Source of the DNA: Diadema setosum | Lineage: Eukaryota > Echinodermata > Echinoidea > Diadematoida > Diadematidae | Assembly (NCBI RefSeq): GCF_964275005.1 | Contig: NC_092705.1 | Location: forward strand, 21,812,997-21,876,996 | DNA: 64,000 nucleotides | Direction of reading: 5' to 3' | Shown: piece by piece, positions 12,362 to 24,100 of the stretch | Position numbering within the stretch: position 1 is the first letter of the stretch | How the letters are laid out: each line of letters begins with the position of its first letter | Made by a program: the position numbers and the translations under genes | Notes under the pieces: generated by a model | Seen by the model: the letters and a program-made list of their open reading frames with translations, nothing else | What the model was told of the DNA's origin: nothing | The model's database searches: none

Positions 12362-12571
12362 TACTGTAAAAGTGGATATTTTCGCGCGACTAATTCGTGC
12401 TTGGCCGGGTAAGAAGAGTTTTGCATGTTTTTGATTCCGCGGAATCAAGACATCACACACAGGAACATATGGCTGGCAAAAATATTCGCGAGCTTTTATT
12501 TTCGCGGTAGTTTCTGGTTGTGCGAAATGCGCGAAAATTTCAACATCGCAAAAATTTTCACTTTTACAATA
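12362..12571. mobile_element. CGCGAAA-rich MITE (TACTGTAAAAGTG ends)
   Basis: TACTGTAAAAGTGGATATTT at the left and AAATTTTCACTTTTACAATA at the right are inverted. The interior has TTCGCGCG, TTCGCGAGC and TTCGCGGTAG. A related copy, opposite in orientation, is at 33512. Confidence -1.
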
Positions 12572-12840
12572 TATCATTTCAATACAATGTTAATATCACA
12601 CATCATTATCCATAAATATACAGTACCTCTACAAGTATATTTTACATATAATATGTATATGATGTCACTACGACACAATTTGAAGACCATCACGCCAGAG
12701 TAACTTTAAAAGGAAAGTCAATTGCTGGAATCCAGTTTACACACTTGTTGCTATGTCAGACAAGCCTTGGACAGGATTTAAGGTTGGCAAAACAACCTCT
12801 GTTTAAAGGACATGCATAAAATTTGAACAGGCTACGAAAA

Positions 12841-13453
12841 CCAGCTTATTCTGCAAGCTTGCCAAAAAACTTTAATGTGCAAGCTTGCCACAAGCTTGCT
12901 GCAAACTTGCCACTAGCTAATTCTGATAGCTTGCCACTAGCTTATTTTGCAAGCTTGCCACGAGCTTGCTGCAAGTTTGTCGCTAGCTTCAATTCTGCAA
13001 GCTTGCCATAGGCTTGCCACTAGCTTATTCAGCAAGCTTGCCCCTAGCTTATTCTGCAAGCTTGCCACTAGATTATTCATGAGCTTGCTGCAAGCTTGCC
13101 ACTAGCTTAATTATTCTGCAAGCTTGCCACCAGCATATTTTGCTAGCTTACCACTAGCCTGCCATGAGCTTGCTGAAAGTTTGTCGCTAGCTTATTCTGC
13201 AAACTTGCCATAAGCTTGCCACGAGCTTATTATGCAAGCTTGCCACTAGCCTATTTTGCAAGCTTGCTATGAGCTTGCAGCAAGCTTGCCAACAGCTTAT
13301 TCTACAAACTTGTCGCAAGCTTTCCACTTAGCATTGCCAATAGCTTATTCTGCATGCTTGCCACAAGCTTGCTGCAAGCTTGCAAATAGCTTATTCTGCA
13401 AGCTTGCCACGAGCTTGCCACAAACTAGCCACAAACTTGCTGCAAGCTACTGC
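12841..13453. repeat. HindIII-rich minisatellite, unit about 24 bp
   Basis: Diverged tandem units of roughly AAGCTTGCCACTAGCTTATT plus CTGC, with about 17 AAGCTT sites in about 610 bp. Unit length varies because a GAGCTTGCTGC variant is interspersed. Open frames through it read as repeats of ASLPLAYSA and similar; this follows from the unit length being a multiple of three and is not evidence of a gene. Confidence -1.
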
Positions 13454-13509
13454 AAATTTCTCAGATGGAGGAATGAAGACTAAATCAATGTGCCTTTAGT
13501 GTCTTTTTT

Positions 13510-13512
<3 letters not shown>

Positions 13513-13575
<63 letters not shown>
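13513..13575. repeat. (CA)n microsatellite
   Basis: About 31 uninterrupted CA units directly after the minisatellite. Confidence -1.
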
Positions 13576-13577
<2 letters not shown>

Positions 13578-15039
13578 TCCTACTGTAAGTACAGTGTACT
13601 TTGGCTTCCTCATTACCAGAAGCTTTGGAAAGGTTTTTAAAGGGACATTCCGCACGATTTTCATAATTTCACATCATGTAGTACAAAAATCAACAGCTCC
13701 ACATATAATAGATACCATGTGGAATTTATTATGGTCTTTGAGCAGAGAAATTAATACTCTGAAAATCTTAAACAAATTACACTGAACAGTGTTGATGACA
13801 TAGAGCCTCACATATTTCAGAAATGTAACAGTGTATTTCCATTACAACATCGCTTGAAGTTCACCTGTGTAGAACTAAATATGCATGCCTTCTTCTTTTG
13901 TTCTGCTTCCTTGAGCCCTAACTCATGCATTCTTATGGTGAGGTTGCCATGTCATCATTCTTGTTCATTGCAATTTGTTATGAATTTTGAAAACATTCTT
14001 ATTTCTCATCCCAATCACTATAAATTTTGAAACTCTGTACTCAGTATAAATGAAGAGCTTTCAACCAAAAGGTGATAAATCCATTGATAAATGATGGATC
14101 TAGTGCCTTTTGGAAGCAAGCTCTTCAAATAATTTATAGTTATTCAAATGTAAAAGTCTGAAAATCATCTGGAGGTCTCCTTTAGATATGGCAAGGATCT
14201 TATGGTACCGTTTCAGTACAAACTTACACAGATATGCTGAATCTTCAGATTCAATTTGTCTATACTATAAAAAAAAAAAGATAACAAAGGTAGCATGTCA
14301 GTTTTATAAAACCTAGTTTACTTCGCTTGAATTCCTCCATCAAAAAATGGGCCCCACTTGGAGACAGGAAGAACTGCCTAGATAAATTATGAGGAAGTCA
14401 TATCGTATAGAGCTAGATCACACATGAACTAGAAACAATTGTTGTTGGACAAACAATGCCAGAGCTGGATTTCACAGACCATTGCAACCTGTGTCAGAGG
14501 CAGCATAAATCTTGATGATAAATCTGTCACAACCGATGAAGCAAACATGATGTGATTTATGCTGTATGTAAGTTGAAACCAAAAGAAATATCCCTTGATT
14601 CTGATTCACAGGGTTTGTATCTTTTACTGGCATATATGATCAATGTATTTTTCTTATTTTCTTTTATCTGTGGTTGAATAAACTTCTTGGATGGAATGTA
14701 CTGAAAAAAAAAAAGAAGACTTTTTGCACAGCAGGAAACATTGCTGAACACCCTGCCTACAGGTGGCAGCATTGCAAACTCTCGGTAAGCCCATAACACT
14801 GTGTTCTTAGCAGAAGTACAGTATTGTGCATTCTTGGTAGCTTATAACACAACCCTGCCCCCCCCCCCCCCATTAACAAAATGAAATAAAAAAAATAGAA
14901 TGAATAATAATGAATAAATGAATAAACCATATAACTAGGTAAATACAGCATGATATGTGAAGTTTTTCAATAAAATGCATGAGAATATGAAATCCTGAGG
15001 CTTAGATAATTTGATATTACATATATTGTATAGGCCTAA
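13576..15039. other. No recognisable gene
   Basis: AT-rich, with a poly-C tract near 14858-14871. A minus-strand acceptor-like site near 14714 (TTTTTTTTCAG) leads into a short frame with no family resemblance. Nothing else is supported. Confidence -1.
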
Positions 15040-15708
15040 GGCCAAAAAAAAAAAATTGTTGCATTGGCGTAACATGAGATTTTCAAATAGGGTCGGTCGG
15101 GCGGATTTTTTTTTATATTTTTTATTTTTTTTGCTACCTGCATTTTACGTGTAAAACTCGTGCTCAGCTCAGTAAACAGTTATAACTGCTGAACCGAATG
15201 TGCTGTGTTCATCTATTCTACAAATCATTTATGAGGCCGATATTACTGGAATTATACCCCTTCACAGAATTTAAAGATGTTGAAATCCCTATCCTGAATG
15301 TTTTCACTTCATATTTTACTATTTTGACTTAGATAAGATAGATGCAAATTGACCCATATGTACGATCTTTTCATCGCACACGGCGATCTCTATTACAGTC
15401 CCACATATACAGATTCGTGTAAGTTCTACAGATTCGTGTAAGTTCTCCACACAAGAAACCTATGGCAAAACTGTGCACAATACATCGCAGTCTGAATGCT
15501 AGATCTCTCCCTCGTACATCCGATATCCCCAGAGCCGTTTCCACTTCCGGGTTTGTGCGATCGCGATCGCAATCAACAAGATATTTGTTTCTTCCGTCGA
15601 GATGTTTTTCATTGCAACTGATTGACAAATTGCCCTACATCGACGTAAATAAGCACTGAATTGATCAGTGTTTTAGTAGTAGCCATGATAAAAAATCATG
15701 GGCGTACA

Positions 15709-15780
15709 TACTCGAGCAGGATTCGAACCCACGACCTCCTGATTACCGGACAGGCGTCATCTCCACTAGACCACCGAGCT
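15709..15780 (-). ncRNA. tRNA-like head of the mirrored SINE copy
   Basis: Same 72-nt cloverleaf-capable sequence as 16219-16290 on the opposite strand, with intact A and B boxes. A further B-box remnant sits on each side of the palindrome centre near 15995-16020. Confidence -1.
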
Positions 15781-16218
15781 TTCGCCCGACAGCAAGTGTT
15801 GGTTCTAATCCTTATAGCATGCAGCGGGCACTGCTTTTGTTATTCAAATTTATGAAGTTCTTCCGTCGAGATGTTTTTCATTGCAACTGATTGACAAATT
15901 GCCCTACATCGATGTAAATAAGCACTGAATTGATCAGTGTTTTAGTAGTAGCCATGATAAAAAATCATGGGCGTACATACTCGAGCAGGATTCGAACTTG
16001 GACTCGAATCCTGCTCGAGTATGTACGCCCATGATTTTTTATCATGGCTACTACTAAAACACTGATCAATTCAGTGCTTATTTACGTCGATGTAGGGCAA
16101 TTTGTCAATCAGTTGCAATGAAAAACATCTCGACGGAAGAACTTCATAAATTTGAATAACAAAAGCAGTGCCCGCTGCATGCTATAAGGATTAGAACCAA
16201 CACTTGCTGTCGGGCGAA

Positions 16219-16290
16219 AGCTCGGTGGTCTAGTGGAGATGACGCCTGTCCGGTAATCAGGAGGTCGTGGGTTCGAATCCTGCTCGAGTA
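16219..16290 (+). ncRNA. tRNA-like (Pol III promoter) head of the SINE
   Basis: 72 nt that fold as a cloverleaf. The acceptor (AGCTCGG/TCGAGTA) has six of seven pairs including wobbles, the D arm (GTCT/TGAC) three of four, the anticodon stem (CCTGT/TCAGG) four of five, and the T arm (GTGGG-TTCGAAT-CCTGC) is full. A box TGGTCTAGTGG and B box GGTTCGAATCC are intact. The loop CCGGTAA would place GGT at the anticodon but has C instead of U33. It is therefore a SINE head or pseudo-tRNA rather than a working tRNA gene. Confidence -1.
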
Positions 16291-16481
16291 TGTACGCCCA
16301 TGATTTTTTATCATGGCTACTACTAAAACACTGATCAATTCAGTGCTTATTTACGTCGATGTAGGGCAATTTGTCAAAGATATTTGTTATCGATAGCAAA
16401 AAAAATAATAAAAAAACATGGGGTCGGCGGAATTTTTAGGGTCGGGCGGGTTACGCCAATGCAACAATTTTTTTTTTGGCC

Positions 16482-17509
16482 TAATGGCAATACACTAGTT
16501 GAGATTCAGCCTATAAGCACAAAGTACCGGGTATAGATTTGAAGCTCCCACCAAGGGGGGTTAATGGGGTGTTGGAAGGAAAATGGGTATTTCAAAGGGT
16601 CATATCACACTGGAATCATGTGTGCTCACTCAAAGCAGAGATGACAATTTGAACAATATGATTACTGGTTACAGATGATAAAGGTACAGCATATCCTGTG
16701 CAGGAAATGGTTGTATTTTGTTGATAATTACATCAACAAAGAGCAATGACAACCTTCACTGTTATTGCTACGCCTGTTAATCACCAAATGATAATACAAA
16801 GAAACAAGCTACATGGATAGAAAAGAAATAATGATAATAAATGAAGAAAAAGAAGCAGTAATATGGACCATAACAACAATGCTTAGTTACCACATTTTGC
16901 AGCTTGTGACTTTTGTTATGTTTTGACCTACTTTTATAGAAAATGGCAGGTGAAAACAAAATATGTGTAAATGCACCGGGCAAAAGATGAAATTTGAAAT
17001 GTGTGTCGATCTACTGTACGTAAACACAAGTGCATATTAAATACAATGTTAGGGTCTCTGAAAAGTACACTTGCTGCATAGTATACATGTATGTAGTAAG
17101 ATTTCCTCAAGATAGTGTACACGTATACTACAGAAGTCACCCTGACTATCAAACCAGGAATGATAATCCATTTCCCTTAACATTGTCCTTCTTCCAGAAC
17201 ACTGATATACCGATAGGCCAATTTTTAGGAAGTCAGATTTAACCTCTACCGTGTGTCACTGTAAATCCAGAAAGTTGCGCATGCATGAATATTGTGCAAT
17301 TTTCGCAAGGAGCCAAAAATTCGCAAATGTAAATGCACGCATGAGTTTTGTCCACATAATGCACTGAATGCCAGTTACCAATTCTCAAAAGTTTCATTGA
17401 GTGATTAAAGTCTGTCATATCCAATTTACAGAAGTTTCATGCCACGAATGTTTGTGGGTAAATGGTTTACAGTGTCATACAAAAATCACTTTATCAGGTG
17501 TACTACATG
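16482..17509. other. No recognisable gene
   Basis: AT-rich sequence. A degraded inverted-repeat remnant with TTCGCAA/ATTTTCGCAAGG motifs occurs near 17250-17345. The RNF7 last exon was not found here. Confidence -1.
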
Positions 17510-17719
17510 TACTGTATACGCTGTTATTTTCGCGTACAGATATTTTCGCGAATGACGAGGTCATAGACATTTTCGCGAGATGTTGTTTTTGCGAATCGAC
17601 GCTGACCTTTACATTAGTGCTCTATTAACAAAGCACATATAGACATTTTTGTGTGTTGTTAAATTCGCTATCCAATTCGCGAAAGTTAAACCCTCGCGAA
17701 AATAACAGCTTATACAGTA
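17510..17719. mobile_element. TACTGTATACGC-family MITE
   Basis: TACTGTATACGCTGTTATTT at the left and AAATAACAGCTTATACAGTA at the right are inverted, with several TTCGCGA motifs inside. Confidence -1.
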
Positions 17720-17891
17720 TATGTCACTTGACATCTCCGCAGAAGTTATATTTTCTCATAGTGCCCAACACTGAGAGAAATTATTGTCTCAAGGGGAAAA
17801 TATAACTTCCAAGGGAATATCAAGTACATTATAGACAAGGCAATATTTATCATATTATATGGTCCACACAAATGCACATCCTTTCATTCCA

Positions 17892-17934
17892 GCCTCCCCC
17901 CTCCCCCCTCCCCCCTCCCCCCCCCCCCCCCCCC
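17892..17934. repeat. C-run tract with G-quadruplex/i-motif potential
   Basis: Four C6 runs spaced by single T, followed by C18. The complement meets the simple G-quadruplex pattern. Confidence -1.
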
Positions 17935-18572
17935 AACCAGCCAGTCAATTCTGGAATACACTATGCACGATGACTAATCACTGACCAGTATTTGCCTCTA
18001 TAGACCATTTTATAAAAAATCAATGCTAGCTATTAAAGTTTAATACCATATGTTGCCGGTTCACATTTGCTTGTCATCACTGAAGTGTCTTGAGACCACA
18101 GCTTACATATAAGTATCTGATAAATTATACCCTGTTTTAGTGTCTCCTATAAAGACACAACATCATCTCTAAGAGTCGTGCCATATTCACCTTGGACCGA
18201 TGAACACTCTAAACAGTCACAGCTCAAAGCAAGAGTCTGAGGTGAGTCTGGCTTAAGTCTGAAGTAAAGATTGTGCTAGACGAGAAGACTCTAAACGATC
18301 TCGGTGTGAAAACAGCACACACTTCCCGTGACCTGCGCACAGGAGAAACTGCCATCTCTCTCAAGGAGAAACATCCACCCAGTGGTTTCCATAGAAACAG
18401 AAACGGGGTGTTTCTCATGCTCATTTTTGTCTGGCATGTCCTCCAGATGTCCTTCTGATGCTCTCTTTTAGACAGGGAGACTCTTAATGGGGTATAATAT
18501 ACTGCACATGTATGTGTACATGTGTTTGTGTGTAATACATCGTACATTCAGATCCTATATCAACCAAACCAT

Positions 18573-18898
18573 GGGCCTGTTTACACCGAGCATGGTAATG
18601 ACAACGGTTTATAAAATATGTTTTTTTGCTATGGTGTACCAAAAGGAATCATGTTTGGTTCTGTTTAAAAAAAAAAAATCAAAAAAAAAAATCAGTAATT
18701 TCGTACAAAGTCAGTCACCTCTAAATGTTATTCTTATGTCAAAATCAAGAGCAACAAAATCTATACCTGAAAATTAATTTTGTAACAAATTATAAGTGGG
18801 GAAGTGATATTGTAACAGAACCACATAAATGGTTCCTTTTGGTGCACCATAGCAAAAAACTGGACAGTTGCTGTTACTGTGCTCGGTGTAAACGGGCC
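18573..18898. mobile_element. Foldback MITE (GGCCYGTTTACACCGAGCA ends)
   Basis: The left arm (TGTTTACACCGAGCA, TTTTTGCTATGGTG, ACCAAAAGGAA) is mirrored in the right arm (TTCCTTTTGGTGCACCATAG, TGCTCGGTGTAAACGGGCC). The arms are about 100 bp with A-rich DNA between. Confidence -1.
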
Positions 18899-19258
18899 TT
18901 AAAGGGAGGTTCCATAGAGCAATCAGTGAGGGTTGGTATTTCTCTTGTCCAGACATAAATAGCTGTAAGTTTCCACGAATCCTTAGAACTGCAGAAGTGG
19001 GAAAACTTGTTTGCTTTGCACACAAAATAATTTTCTTTCAATATTGCTTTAAGAATGGTATGTGGATATGATCTTAGACTTTTTTCCCAAAAAACAATGG
19101 CATGATGAAAGATAAAATGAAAGGCTTTTTACAGAGAAAATTTGTAGACATGATTTCAATATTTGATATGATACGGTACACATCCGAATGAATAGGGGCA
19201 CACCTCAAAATTACAATGTGTTGCACAAGTTCAAGTTCACAGCAAATTTGGCTCTTAC

Positions 19259-21138
19259 CAACGCACTCTTCCTGTTTGTTTTCTGTCTGGCATCGAAGGC
19301 AAGCATCTGTTTCATGGGAGAAAAGGAGAAAGAAAGAGGTTGAGTTGAGCGTGAACATTGTTAAATCAAAGCAGTCGCCGTTTCAAAGATAGGTAAACAT
19401 TCGGGTTTGAGCAAATAACACACGACTTGCAAGATCTCCTTTGTCACATACAATTTCTATCAAGTCAATAACAGAGACGATGTCTCCGCCACTGAACATT
19501 GGACACTTAAAAGTGAGTATTGCTTTCAACAGCTAGGGCTGCGAACATTTTCATACATAGGATGTCCTTTGACCTAATGTATGATATAAATGGGGTGGGA
19601 ACAGTGAATTACCCTATACATGAACTCTGTACATGTACCACAGTGGCGGATCCAAAGGGGGGCGCAACAGGTGCACGCCCCCTTTTTCGTTAAAAACAAA
19701 AGAAACAAAAAGAAAAAATGAAATGAAACCCGGAAGTGGCACCAGAAATATTAGTTGTTCCCCCCCCCCCCCCCTTTACAGAATTCCTGGATCTGCCCCT
19801 GTACCATGTATGTACAAGTATGTATGATATGAGCAAAGACCTGTGGCTGTAACTGAGCACACAAAATACAGAATGATTTGTACTACACATACACTTTGTA
19901 AGTTCAAACAGATTTAACCATCTGTACCTTGGGTAAAAACCACATTACCCCTTTTCCAACACAGTTCAAACATCCTTAGATACAGTTTCTACAGGATCTA
20001 CAATGGTTCATGCACAGCCTGTAGTCATTTGGTAAAGGGCAAACAAGAAGATTCTTGATACACATCTAGAGTACATTTCTTTTTCATGATCATCATTGTC
20101 AATGAGAATAACAACAATCAACAAAAGGTTGCACTGTCCTCTAAGACTGGACCATATTAAAGTGGATCTGTCATGCGTAGAGGAAAGCAATGAAATTATA
20201 CTTAAAAGCTGGCAACGACAGGACGATGGTTTTAAGCTCCCTTTGGGTAATCTACAACAACCACAACAGCTCCTTGCTTCAATGGTTAGCCAAGCACAGC
20301 AACAAATGCTGGTGCCCTGCACAATTTTATTTACAACATCTGTCAACACACTTTTGGCTGGAATTTGCACAACTCTCTTGCACTGTTTAAATGCATCAAT
20401 TGATGGGTTCACCTTTCTCTTTAGATTTTGTCTACTGGATATCTTCCTTTGGTGCATTTTAGGATGTCCTTCACCAGGTGAAGAACTGATTTCAATGACA
20501 AAATCTTCGATAACAATGGTATGATCTGCTGGATGACATTGGCATGATACAGTCTGCTAACTGACTGATCACTATCGAACCACTTTCAAATGTCAACACA
20601 TTTCAACTACACAACCTCAAGAAAGGTCATAATGATGACCTCAACCATTGCATTGTATAAATTATAAAACGATATGTAGCAGGTCCTAATCAAATATGTA
20701 ATTGATAGACAGCATACGCTGTGCATGTGACCAGGCATCCATTTTGCGTAATACCTAATTTTGCTTATAAATGACAATCATAAGTAAATTATAATGACCG
20801 GTCATGAGCACTTTCATGTCACGATGGTGACAGGGTGACATTTTGTAGCTTTATTAAATTTACAAATGTAGGGTGCAAAAATGGATGGTGTGGAAAGTAC
20901 CGTAACATGCCTGCAGTTGAAATTCTTTACTGAAGATGTCTGCTTCTTTCATTTTATAAAACAAATAACACACATCATTTTGTTTGTGCATTAGTGCAAA
21001 AATGCCCCCACTCCGTAGGCCTACACTGTAGGTTATTGTACCTTTGCAATAGTACGATAAAACAACCTGGGCTATTGCCCCAGCCATGTTAGCTTGTTCC
21101 AAAGGTACCTTGCAGGCTGGGGAGGCTTGGCCACCCCC

Positions 21139-21179
<41 letters not shown>

Positions 21180-24100
21180 ACCATACAAAGGAATACGGTG
21201 TCATCACTTTGGGCCTCCCACTTTATTTACTCCGGAAGTGCGTCAGTGGCACTAGAAAGAAATAGATAAAACCTTAAAGTGTGAGCATGGTAAGGCTTTG
21301 ATTTTGTGCTGGAATACCTTTCTTGTTTTTTTTTTTTTTTTTTTTGCTTGTCAGCTGAAGAAACCTGGAAGTGGCATCAGAGTTGCGCTGAAGACTTTTT
21401 TTTTTTCTTTTGCTTTCCAGCTGAAGAAACCCGGAAGTGGAATGAGAAAGATGAGCTCAAGACCTTTTGCTTGTTAGCTCACAAAACCTGGAAGTGTCCT
21501 CCCCCCCCCCCCCCTTTTGAAAACGTGGTGCCAGCGGTGAACTCCTGTGAGTAATTTTAATGCCCTCCCTGATGTATGTTATTTGTGTAATAAAAAACAC
21601 AGCCATGTTTGAATGAATACGGTGTTAAACAAATTTGTACAAAGCACGTGTACACTACATGTACGTCCATGCATGCCATCAATCATGGATGGACATGATA
21701 GGCAGTCTGCAGGAAACTTGACACTACATGTAGACACTGTAAATACAATGTAAACATAGCTGGCTCATAACATCAAGGTTGGCAGTGAGTAAACAGTAAA
21801 AGCCAGACACAATAGCATTGACACATTGCTAAACTGGAGGGGGCGCTAGAGCAGATAGAGCACCAATGCTACCTTGCAGTCTCACACCATGATAGTGAAG
21901 CAGCCCAAGATACTTGAATAGATCTGGATGACCTTGTTCAGAAACAGTGGCTATGGTTGATGAAGGGTAAATCCCTACAAAAATACACCTCATTTGGAGG
22001 TTGGACATGCTTTTTTTTTAAACTTTGGGGGAACTATATTTGTTTCTGCATACACTGTAGATATAGAAAATACATGAAATTAATGAGTGAAGAAACCACA
22101 GTCTCTTTCTTTTAAAAAAAAAAAAAAAAATCATGCTAATTTCAGGATTGGAGTAAAATATTTAAGTTGGTTTTCACTGAAAAAGTCTGAGACTGGTCAC
22201 ATTGAACAAACATAAATGTCAGCATGAATAAACATTTAATGATGATGATAATGGTGATAAAATTCAACACCCTATGACCCACTTCCTGTGCTTAACACTA
22301 GGTAAACTGTAGCTCACTATAGTAGTGATAGATCTCAATTTGTTTTAAAGCACACATAATTTTTAAATCTTTAGATAAGAAATACTCAAAAATGTTATCG
22401 TATATAAGAGATAGAAGTAAAAATCCCTGCAGAACAGTGCAAAAATGATCTGTTACATCCGATGTACTTCAGTACGGGATTATGCTTTTACCTGTATAAT
22501 TAGCTAAAAATCATCTGAGATTAGTAAACACAGAAACCATGGAAACATTAAATTTGTAATAAAATGAAATCCTTGTGACCATTTCTCTGAATAAAGTTAA
22601 CATTTTTCCTAGGTTGTTTAAAAAGCAAAGAGGGAGAAACTTGTGGAAGCATTTTCTTGATTAAAGTTCACTATGCAGGTTTTGGTGTTGACAGGGCTGT
22701 GAAAAAAATAGCGTTAGCACTTTGTTACACTGACTTTTATTGCAATTAAGCAATGTTTCATGCAGAAGTGATTCCTGATGATCAGAGCCTCATTTCATAA
22801 AGAGCTTGTATGAAAGGAACTCTTGCTGAAATGGAAAGTGTCACAGTTATGACAAGAATCCTGTTTTCTGATAGTGTTACTGGTCATTCCTACGGGAAGT
22901 TGACAGTCTACTGTTCCAGCAAGAGTTGTATCCTATCATTGTAAGTTTAAGTTTTGGTTATGAAATGGGGCCCAGATGATTGGACATTGTTGGGTCAGCA
23001 CTGTACATTGTACATATATCAAATTTACCATATTTAACTTGTGTACTTATAATGACAGGCAACCCCCCAAAAGTAAGACGATATCAGAATGGTGCAGTGT
23101 ATATTGTAGCCACACGCATGTGTCTTTACAATTCAGCCACACTTGTGTGGTTACATACGTACATGTGTACGTACAGTTGTATCATACATATCCATGGGCC
23201 ATGCGGTTGGATACAGTCACATCGTGACATCAATGTGCAATACAATTTATAAACATGGACCAGAAACTACACATTTTGTATTTATATTCCACAGATCAGT
23301 TGTAGCTCCATGTTTGTCACACAAAATGCTACCATAACCCAGTATTTCTTTCATATATTCTACTTCCATACAACTTTATTTTCTTAAAAATGATTACCAC
23401 TTCATTTGTCTTTTCTCATTTTTCTGGCCTCGTTTACTTGTTACAAATATAAATTTTTTCTGTTTAACCTGTTGATGACGAGTCCCGAGTATACTCATCG
23501 AAGGCCAAGTGTCTAGATGGGAAATGTGTGTTGTAGCAAATTCAGCCCGTCCTCAGTGGGTTAACTGTACTTCAAAATACACACCATCGTGTTTACCTGT
23601 GCAACCATGTGTTTGCAGGCTTTGTTCGATACGCAATAATTAAAGGACTCAAAATCAATTCAAAGTTCACCAATTAATCACAATTCTGCTTTTCATTTCA
23701 CATCCACATATCTAATAAAAAAAAAAGACTGTGAGAATGGAGTCAAACCCATTGGCCATTGGATAGTAAAGAAAATATAATTATTTAGAACTTCGTGAGG
23801 TACATATTGTAGTGAATGTATTGTGTGTTGATAAGCCATGTATGAGACTCCAACCACGAGATGTTACACTGTACAGCCTAGTCCCACATGCATGTGGCTG
23901 GATGGTAGACACACGCCTATGGCTGTTTAAACACTGCCTACGAATTATAAAATTTGGAAGGATATACCGTCATCCGCACCAAGGTTTGACTGCGCAAAAG
24001 CATACAGGTTTCTACATGTAGCAGGTGGTCAAATTTTGGATGGCATTGTGGTTGAAATATGGGTGGCTAGCGTTTAACACAATGTTTGTAAGAGTAGGCC

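Larger units (their letters stand above)
15590..16376. mobile_element. tRNA-derived SINE copies arranged as a long palindrome
   Basis: Two full units point outward from a centre near 16003, each with an extra truncated unit, giving arms of about 370 bp that look almost identical. The complex is bounded by a perfect 12-bp direct repeat, AAGATATTTGTT (15578-15589 and 16377-16388), the kind of target-site duplication left by LINE-driven retroposition. Non-tRNA parts include TTCCGTCGAGATGTTTTTCA and AGTAGTAGCCATGATAAAAA. Confidence -1.
15040..16481. mobile_element. Inverted-terminal-repeat element hosting a SINE foldback
   Basis: GGCC-A(10+)-TTGTTGCATTGGCGTAAC at the left is mirrored by GTTACGCCAATGCAACAA-T(9+)-GGCC at the right. 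Immediately inside, both ends have GGGTCGGNCGG-like blocks. A 19-bp tandem duplication (ACAGATTCGTGTAAGTTCT) lies near 15409-15445. The element is split by the SINE complex at 15590-16376. Confidence -1.

Noticed and set aside
12841..13453. Possible CRISPR array or repetitive protein gene
   Set aside because: Units are contiguous without unique spacers, the host is an animal, and open frames follow from a 24-bp unit. It is a minisatellite.
15661..15855. Identical 64-aa frames at 15661-15855 (plus) and 16144-16338 (minus)
   Set aside because: They are mirror images within the SINE palindrome and run through tRNA-like sequence; not proteins.
16219..16290. Functional tRNA-Thr gene
   Set aside because: C at position 33, a mismatched acceptor end and SINE context make it a tRNA-derived repeat.
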